A stretch of 64,000 nt of DNA from an uncultured Marinobacter sp. (GTDB lineage Bacteria > Pseudomonadota > Gammaproteobacteria > Pseudomonadales > Oleiphilaceae), in assembly GCF_913055835.1 (NCBI RefSeq), contig NZ_CAJXKQ010000020.1, forward strand, positions 1 to 64,000, read 5' to 3'. Positions 58,489 to 64,000 of this stretch are shown piece after piece (the first letter of the stretch is position 1; each line of letters begins with the position of its first letter). A program made the translations under genes and the position numbers. The notes below the pieces were generated by a model. The model ran no database searches and had not been told where the DNA came from. It worked only from the letters and a program-made list of their open reading frames with translations.

Positions 58489-60177
58489 ATGAGCGAGGCC
58501 GCAACCAGCGTTAATCCCGGGCTATCCCAGCCCCTGCTGGCAAAGCGTACCTCTCCAAAATGGATGATCAGCGCACTGCTGACCACCGCCATCGTCGCCC
58601 TTCCTGTGCTTTCCGTTATTTTCCTGGCGTTTTTTCCCGAAGAGAATATCTGGCCTCATCTCATCGAGACCACGCTTCCCCGGTACCTGACAACGACGCT
58701 CAAGCTGATGATTGGCGTGGGCGCCCTTACACTGGTGATAGGCCTGGCCTCAGCCTGGGCGGTTACCATGTGCGAGTTTCCCGGCCGCAAATTCTTTGAA
58801 TGGGCCATGCTGCTGCCTTTCGCGGTGCCGGCATACGTTATCGCCTATGTATACACCAGCCTCCTGGACTACGCCGGGCCAGTCCAGGGTGCATTGAGGG
58901 ACCTGTTCGGCTGGACCAGTGCCGCAGATTACTGGTTCCCGGAAATCCGCAGCCTTGAAGGCGCCACGCTGATGATCGGGCTGGTCTTGTATCCTTACGT
59001 CTACCTGCTTGCCCGTGCCGCCTTCCTGGAGCAGTCCCCGTCCCTGTTTGCCGTCAGCCGAAGTCTCGGCCACTCGGCCCTGAGCACTTTCTTCAGAGTG
59101 GTTCTGCCAATCGCCCGCCCGGCGGTTGCCGTGGGCCTCTCGCTGGTGCTGATGGAAACCCTGAACGATTTCGGCACCGTGGATTTCTTTGCCGTTCAGA
59201 CCCTGACCGCCGGCCTGTTCGACACCTGGATGAACCTGGGCAACCTGGGCGGCGCGGCCCAGATAGCCACCACCATGCTGATCTTCGTGGTAATCCTGGT
59301 TACCCTTGAGCGCTACTCCCGAAGACGCCAACAGCAGTTCGCCGCCCGGGATAACCGGGATCCGATCCAACGTTTCACCATGTCGTTTCCGCGCCAGATG
59401 ATCTGCGTGGCTGTGTGCGCACTACCCGTACTGTTCGGATTTGTAATCCCCGGGGCCACGTTAGGGCTGTACGCCTGGGAGTATTTTGGTGAAAGCTGGA
59501 ACCCGGATTTTGTCCGCAACACCTTCAACAGCCTGTTCCTCTCCGGTACGGCAGCCCTCACCACTCTGCTGATTGGTATCACCCTCGCCTACAGCCGCCG
59601 CCTGCACAACACCCGCAAAATGCAGGTACTGATGCGCCTGTCCAGTCTTGGCTACGCCATGCCAGGCGCGGTGCTGGCCGTGGGCGTAATTGTGCCATTG
59701 GCGGGTTTTGACAACTGGCTGGACAGCCTGATGCGGGATGTTTTCGGCATCAGCACCGGGCTGTTACTCAGCGGCTCGGCCTTCGCCCTGGTGTTTGCCT
59801 ACACCGTGAGGTTCCTGGCGGTTTCCGCCGGTAGCGTTGAAAGTGCGTTGCAGAAGATTACGCCAAGCATGGACATGGCATCACGTTCACTTGGACACAG
59901 CCCGGGTAACACCCTGGTACGTGTTCACCTGCCCATGCTGAGGGGCACGCTGGTTACGGCAGCCTTGGTGGTGTTCGTGGATTGCATGAAGGAATTGCCG
60001 GCCACGCTGATTCTCAGACCGTTCAATTTCGAGACCCTGGCCACCTATGTGTACCAGTTTGCGTCTGACGAGCGCCTGTACCACAGCGCCCTGCCCGCCC
60101 TGATTATTGTCCTGGCGGGCATCATTCCGATCATTCTGATGAGCCGCTCAATCTCCAACAGCCGCTCCATCGCCTGA
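58489..60177 (+). CDS. fbpB: Ferric iron ABC transporter permease (FbpB-like)
   Basis: Fused double permease of 562 residues with about twelve membrane helices. Each half has the inner-membrane EAA loop (for example SRSLGHSALSTFFRVVLPIARPA and SRSLGHSPGNTLVRVHLPMLRGT). It pairs with FbpA. The gap of 155 bases before it contains no extra gene. No ATPase gene follows; the next gene is convergent. Confidence 0.92.
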   Translation: MSEAATSVNPGLSQPLLAKRTSPKWMISALLTTAIVALPVLSVIFLAFFPEENIWPHLIETTLPRYLTTTLKLMIGVGALTLVIGLASAWAVTMCEFPGRKFFEWAMLLPFAVPAYVIAYVYTSLLDYAGPVQGALRDLFGWTSAADYWFPEIRSLEGATLMIGLVLYPYVYLLARAAFLEQSPSLFAVSRSLGHSALSTFFRVVLPIARPAVAVGLSLVLMETLNDFGTVDFFAVQTLTAGLFDTWMNLGNLGGAAQIATTMLIFVVILVTLERYSRRRQQQFAARDNRDPIQRFTMSFPRQMICVAVCALPVLFGFVIPGATLGLYAWEYFGESWNPDFVRNTFNSLFLSGTAALTTLLIGITLAYSRRLHNTRKMQVLMRLSSLGYAMPGAVLAVGVIVPLAGFDNWLDSLMRDVFGISTGLLLSGSAFALVFAYTVRFLAVSAGSVESALQKITPSMDMASRSLGHSPGNTLVRVHLPMLRGTLVTAALVVFVDCMKELPATLILRPFNFETLATYVYQFASDERLYHSALPALIIVLAGIIPIILMSRSISNSRSIA

Positions 60178-60185
60178 CCTTCGGC

Positions 60186-60671
60186 TCAGAAGGTTACCCG
60201 GGACTTTACATCCTGAACCACGAACCGCCCCTGGAAAACAGCCACAGGGTCGCCTTCCGGCATCGTAGTTGGTTCCCCACAGAAGACTTCTGCAGTCAGA
60301 TCAAGCCGTCCCTTGCCGTGTCTGGCAAGGCTTTTGCGAAAACGTTCGGGTATCTCTTCGCCAGGCAGGCGGCAGATGACGTAAAAATCGGATGTTACGG
60401 GTTCCAGATAGTCAATATTCCCGCTCTGAACCACAACGTTTCCCCGGAGGCCAAGGTCCCACAGCGCCAGCTCCGTCAAGCCCCAGGCTGCCGTTACCGC
60501 CGCCGAGTAAACGCTGCCGCCGAAACCGGTACCCTGGTGGTTACTGTTGGGCTCCAGGGGTGCGCTGAGTAGCAACGAATGGCCATCCCAGGAATGCAAC
60601 TGAATCCCCAACGCCCGGGAAAGTGAAATCTCGTCATGGATGCGTTTCTGGAAAAGGGACAACTGGCTCAT
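60186..60671 (-). CDS. Hot-dog fold thioesterase (YiiD C-terminal-like)
   Basis: Product of 161 residues with the hot-dog fold pattern seen in the YiiD_C family (LEPNSNHQGTGFGGSVYSAAVTAAWGL and IDYLEPVTSDF). Such proteins are putative acyl-CoA or acyl-ACP thioesterases; substrate unknown. It lies next to an acyl-CoA ligase gene transcribed the same way, but a strong terminator separates them, so any link is loose. Confidence 0.83.
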   Translation of the reverse strand: MSQLSLFQKRIHDEISLSRALGIQLHSWDGHSLLLSAPLEPNSNHQGTGFGGSVYSAAVTAAWGLTELALWDLGLRGNVVVQSGNIDYLEPVTSDFYVICRLPGEEIPERFRKSLARHGKGRLDLTAEVFCGEPTTMPEGDPVAVFQGRFVVQDVKSRVTF

Positions 60672-60750
60672 AACATCCTCCTGATATCCCTTCAGTTTAG
60701 GCCCGCTTCCTCCGTTTCCCTATGCGACTTACGTCGGTTCTTTCCACTAT

Positions 60751-60774
60751 AAAAAAAGCCCGGCAGAGCCGGGC
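60751..60774 (-). terminator. Rho-independent terminator of the acyl-CoA ligase gene
   Basis: GCCCGGC, AGA loop, GCCGGGC with TTTTTTT following on the minus strand, 30 bases after the ligase stop. Confidence 0.93.
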
Positions 60775-60803
60775 CAGAACATCTTCACCTCTAATCAAAG
60801 GTG

Positions 60804-62471
60804 TTACTGCCAGATAACCGGCTGACGCTGCGCGTACCACTTGTCGACTTTTTCCTGGTAGGCGTCTTCAACCATATTACGCTTGAGCTTCATCGTAGGC
60901 GTGAGGAAACTGTTCTCAATCGACCACTCGTCGCTCACTACCGTGATGAAGGCAAGCTGCTCGTGGGGATCCACGGTCTTGTTCACATCGGCAATCAACT
61001 TTTTGAAGCTTTCCTCGATCTCTTTCCGGAACGCCTCATCCGCCATTTTCGGCCGTGAATCCTCAGCCAGCATCACGAGGGCGTGCGGCTGAGTCTGATT
61101 GGCGCCGGAGACACACACCATTTCGATGGCATCGTGGGACATCAGGCGGTTCTCGATGGGGGCAGGCGCAATGTACTTGCCCTTGCTGGTCTTGAAGATT
61201 TCCTTGATGCGGCCGGTGATCTTGAGCCGGCCCATCTCATCAATCTCACCCTTGTCGCCGGTCTTTAGGAAGCCGTCCTCGGTAAACGCTTCCCGGGTTT
61301 TCTCCTCGTCCTTGTAGTAGCCCATCATGGTGGCCGGGCTCTTGATCTGAATCTCGCCCTCCGGGCTTATACGGGTTTCAACCCCCGGTGCGGACTCGCC
61401 GACGTACCCCGTTCTTGACCGCCCCGGCTTGCTCATGTGGGAATAGGCAAAGTTCTCAGACATGCCATAGCCTTCCAACAACTCAAGGCCAAGGTTGCGA
61501 TACCAGTCGAGAACGTCGCTCGCGAGGGGGGCCGAGCCACTGCCTGCCAGCTTGACCTTGTCCAGGCCAAGGCCCTTGAGGATCTTCTTCTTGATCAGTT
61601 TGTTGACCACCGGAATTTTCAACAGCCGGTCCAGCTTCTTCTTCGGCAGCTTCTGGAGCACACCGTGCTGGAATTTCACCCACAGACGGGGTACCGACAG
61701 GAACAGCGTTGGCTGGGCACGTTGCAGATCCTGGACGAAGGTATCCAGAGATTCCGCAAAATACAGATGGAAGCCGGCATACAAAGACGCCAGCTCTACA
61801 AAGGTACGTTCGAATACGTGGGCCAGCGGCAGGTACGACAGCATGCGCTCATCGGAGCCCACACCGAGCACTTCCATGCCACCTTCTGCCGCATAGGCCA
61901 TGTTGTAAAAGCTCAACATAACGCCCTTGGGCTTTCCGGTGCTCCCTGAGGTGTAAACAATGGTGGCCAGTTCATTCGCGTCACGCTGGACGTTCTCTTC
62001 CAGGGGCGGGTATTTGGCAACAATATCGTCCCAGGTTTCGAAATCATTGGGCGGGCTCAGCGGGAAGGAAATGCAACGCACGGATTCCGGCACGCCCGGC
62101 TTCATCATGTCCCAGTCGTCCAGCTTGCCGACAAACACCACCTCACACTCGGCATGGTTGAGAATGTAATTCACGGTGTCGGCGTTGAGGGTGGGATACA
62201 GAGGAACGGAAATGTGGCCGGCCATCCAGATGGCCCAGTCGGTCATGATCCAGTGGGCGCAGTTTTTGGAAAGCAGGCCGATGCGGCTCTTTTCGGGGAG
62301 GTTCAGGGATTTCAGGTACGACGCCATGCGCCTTGCCTCATCCACCGCCCGGCCCCAGGTGTATTCCACCGTTTTACCGCCCCCGATGGGCTGAGTCATA
62401 TAGACGGAATTCGCCTTGGCCTTCTCCCAGTGATAGACCATATCCAGGGGAAGTTTGTTTGTTGTGTCCAT
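60804..62471 (-). CDS. Long-chain acyl-CoA synthetase, AMP-binding family
   Basis: Product of 555 residues that activates fatty acids to acyl-CoA. The AMP motif is YTSGSTGKPKGVMLS; the second core is GYGMSENFAYSHMSKPG; the ATP/AMP loop is KTGDKGEIDEMGRLKITGRIKEIFKTSKGKYIAP. The sequence resembles the long FadD15/FAA-type group more than E. coli FadD. It would feed FadBA, which are at the other end of the window. Stands alone as a transcript with a strong terminator. Confidence 0.9.
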   Translation of the reverse strand: MDTTNKLPLDMVYHWEKAKANSVYMTQPIGGGKTVEYTWGRAVDEARRMASYLKSLNLPEKSRIGLLSKNCAHWIMTDWAIWMAGHISVPLYPTLNADTVNYILNHAECEVVFVGKLDDWDMMKPGVPESVRCISFPLSPPNDFETWDDIVAKYPPLEENVQRDANELATIVYTSGSTGKPKGVMLSFYNMAYAAEGGMEVLGVGSDERMLSYLPLAHVFERTFVELASLYAGFHLYFAESLDTFVQDLQRAQPTLFLSVPRLWVKFQHGVLQKLPKKKLDRLLKIPVVNKLIKKKILKGLGLDKVKLAGSGSAPLASDVLDWYRNLGLELLEGYGMSENFAYSHMSKPGRSRTGYVGESAPGVETRISPEGEIQIKSPATMMGYYKDEEKTREAFTEDGFLKTGDKGEIDEMGRLKITGRIKEIFKTSKGKYIAPAPIENRLMSHDAIEMVCVSGANQTQPHALVMLAEDSRPKMADEAFRKEIEESFKKLIADVNKTVDPHEQLAFITVVSDEWSIENSFLTPTMKLKRNMVEDAYQEKVDKWYAQRQPVIWQ

Positions 62472-62713
62472 GGACCTTCCTTGCAGTTCGTTTTTCGAAT
62501 TATGGATGACTTATTATTAGACTTTCGTAGGGTATTTCAACATAGTATGGACCGTCAAAACGTGACACAAGCAAAATAATTTCCAACTGCACCTATTTTC
62601 CACATCCCTGTTCTTCCGGGCCAAGATCCCTACCCCTCAAACCCTTTGCCTGTGGTAAACTTGCGCCCCTTCAGAATCGCAACATTCCAGTTAACCTACC
62701 CGGAGATGGGCAT

Positions 62714-63688
62714 ATGGCCAAGACAACCCTGCGTACCCTGTTCGGTGCCACACTGCTGGCGCTGGCAACCCTCGTTCAGGCACAGGAACCCCGCGTTGTA
62801 GCCATCACACAGATTGTGGAGCACCCGGCACTGGACGCCGTCTACCAGGGCATTAAAGACGAACTTGCCGAGCGCGGCTTCAAAGAAGGCGAAAACCTGG
62901 AAGTGATGCACGAAAGTGCCCAGGGCAATTCCGCCATCGCCTCCCAGATCGCCCGCAAATTTGTTGGCGAAAGCCCCGACGTGATCGTGGCGATTGCCAC
63001 GCCTTCGGCCCAGACTGTTGCCGCTGCAGCCCGCAATACACCGGTTATCTTCTCCGCAGTCACCGATCCGCTTGGCGCAAAGCTGGTTAGCAACCTGGAA
63101 GCGCCGGGCGCCAACATCACCGGTGTGAGTGACATGCTGCCCATCGACAAACACCTGGATATGCTCCAGCGAGTAATGCCTGATGCCAAACGCATTGGCA
63201 CCGTCTACAACCCGGGCGAAGCCAACGCCGTATCCCTGGTGGAGCTGCTTGAAGAGCGCCTCGCTGCCCGCGGTCTTGAGCTGGTCAAAGGCGCCGCCAC
63301 CAAAACCTCCGAAGTTCTGGGTGCCGCCCGCTCCCTCGTGGGCAAAGCCGATGCCATCTACCTGACCACTGACAACACTGTGATCAGTGCTGCCGAAGCC
63401 GTTATCTCAGTTGGCGAGCGCGCAGGTATTCCGGTGTTCGCCGCTGATACCGCCACTGTTGAGCGCGGCGCTGTTGCTGCGCTGGGCTTCGATTACTATG
63501 ACCATGGCCGCCAGACCGGCGTGATGGTTGCCCGGGTACTCAATGGCGAAAAGCCCGGTGACATGGCGGTTGAGACTATGGAAAAGCTTGACCTCTTCGT
63601 GAACCCCGCTGCCGCAGAGCGCATGGGCATCACCCTGTCCGATGACGTTATCGCGGACGCCGAGCAGGTTATCGACAGCGCCAACTAA
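62714..63688 (+). CDS. ABC importer substrate-binding protein (TrpX-like)
   Basis: Product of 324 residues with a signal peptide (ATLLALATLVQAQEP). It shows the ABC_sub_bind pattern: PRVVAITQIVEHPALDAVYQGIKDELAERGF and a C-terminal VFAADTATVERGAVAALGFDYYDHGRQTG. The family includes TrpX, which binds tryptophan; the substrate here is not determined. A hairpin separates it from the permease gene, so the binding protein may be made in excess. Confidence 0.88.
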   Translation: MAKTTLRTLFGATLLALATLVQAQEPRVVAITQIVEHPALDAVYQGIKDELAERGFKEGENLEVMHESAQGNSAIASQIARKFVGESPDVIVAIATPSAQTVAAAARNTPVIFSAVTDPLGAKLVSNLEAPGANITGVSDMLPIDKHLDMLQRVMPDAKRIGTVYNPGEANAVSLVELLEERLAARGLELVKGAATKTSEVLGAARSLVGKADAIYLTTDNTVISAAEAVISVGERAGIPVFAADTATVERGAVAALGFDYYDHGRQTGVMVARVLNGEKPGDMAVETMEKLDLFVNPAAAERMGITLSDDVIADAEQVIDSAN

Positions 63689-63701
63689 TCCCCCGAACCC
63701 C

Positions 63702-63733
63702 ACGGGCAGCCCTCACGAGGGGCCGCCCGTTTT
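63702..63733 (+). terminator. Hairpin between binding-protein and permease genes
   Basis: ACGGGCAGCCC and GGGGCCGCCCGT pair around a short loop, followed by TTTTA. It is likely a partial terminator that lets some transcripts continue to the permease. Confidence 0.75.
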
Positions 63734-63753
63734 ATCATTGGTGATACCCGACC

Positions 63754-64000
63754 ATGCTGAGTAACATCGCTCTTTATGGTGCCATCGAGACTGGCCTGAT
63801 CTACGGCCTGGTCGCCTTCGGCATCTACCTCTCCTTCCGGGTGCTCGATTTCCCGGACCTCACTGTAGATGGCAGTTTCCCGCTCGGTGCTGCTGTCGCC
63901 GCTGTACTGATCATTGAAGGCTGGAACCCCTGGCTGGCCACTGGCTGCGCGGTAATGGCCGGCATGGCCGCCGGCGCAGTAACGGCCCTGTTGAATGTAA
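63754..64000 (+). CDS. ABC importer permease, N-terminal part
   Basis: The first 82 codons lie in the window; the gene continues past the right edge. It starts MLSNIALYGAIETGLIYGLV with hydrophobic helices, the pattern FRVLDFPDLTVDGSFPLGAA is typical of the branched-chain permease subgroup that pairs with TrpX-like binding proteins. An ATPase gene probably follows outside the window. Confidence 0.85.
   Translation, partial: MLSNIALYGAIETGLIYGLVAFGIYLSFRVLDFPDLTVDGSFPLGAAVAAVLIIEGWNPWLATGCAVMAGMAAGAVTALLNV

Noticed and set aside
62472..62713. PsrA-like site before the acyl-CoA ligase gene
   Set aside because: Looked for CAAAC/GTTTG pairs because of the fadBA operator, but none with the right spacing is present in this gap.

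Overview
The window reads as one contiguous stretch of a free-living marine gammaproteobacterium, most likely Marinobacter or a close relative. The grounds are moderate-to-high G+C, Pseudomonas-type gene order (suhB-secF-secD-yajC-tgt-queA and trmJ-cysE-iscR-iscS-...-ndk-rlmN-pilW-rodZ-ispG-hisS-yfgM-bamB-der), a FadBA pair and a large rod/hook flagellar cluster. The genus is inferred from protein character and synteny; no database was searched. There is no prophage, insertion sequence, integron, CRISPR array or recognisable defence island. This is core chromosome with a few unusual local edits.

Layout. 1-2.2 kb: start of fadA and all of fadB (beta-oxidation), with PsrA-like operator palindromes upstream. 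2.7-10.7 kb: a secreted helical protein, a universal stress protein, the MOSC-protein/uup/Cys-cluster operon, tRNA-Gly, an L,D-transpeptidase-like protein, DUF924, a CbiX-type chelatase and a TIGR01777 epimerase. 10.8-11.3 kb: tRNA-Glu and an easily missed 50-residue membrane protein that resembles CcoM of cbb3 oxidase and has an ANR/FNR box upstream. 11.3-17.2 kb: a GGDEF-EAL sensor and ackA-pta. 17.2-29.9 kb (minus strand): the der-to-trmJ housekeeping run, in which the isc cluster is reduced to iscR-iscS followed directly by ndk. 30-36.6 kb: suhB, whose product has lost key inositol-phosphatase acidic residues, then secF-secD-yajC-tgt-queA and tRNA-Leu. 36.7-48.1 kb: flgB to flgL on the minus strand, served by two sigma-54-type promoters (before flgB and before flgF). 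48.3-57.1 kb: a nitroreductase, a DUF962 protein with a CyaB-like adenylate cyclase, QueF, a YadGH-type ABC exporter, lipoproteins, a degenerate HD-GYP protein and a PilZ protein. 57.2-64 kb: a ferric-iron binding protein and permease with a Fur-like box, a thioesterase-fold protein, a long-chain acyl-CoA ligase and the start of a TrpXY-like ABC importer.

How the parts fit. Fatty-acid degradation (FadB, FadA, acyl-CoA ligase) fits a lipid- or hydrocarbon-using lifestyle. AckA-Pta handles acetate overflow. The CcoM-like protein points to microaerobic respiration. Second-messenger genes recur: GGDEF-EAL, a non-canonical HD-GYP and PilZ for c-di-GMP, and a class III adenylate cyclase for cAMP. 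QueA, Tgt and QueF cover the later queuosine steps.

The strongest leads are the CcoM-like gene with its ANR box, the loss of iscUA-hscBA-fdx between iscS and ndk together with a shortened IscS tail, the SuhB pseudo-phosphatase, and the degenerate HD-GYP protein. None of these is a wholly new multi-gene system.
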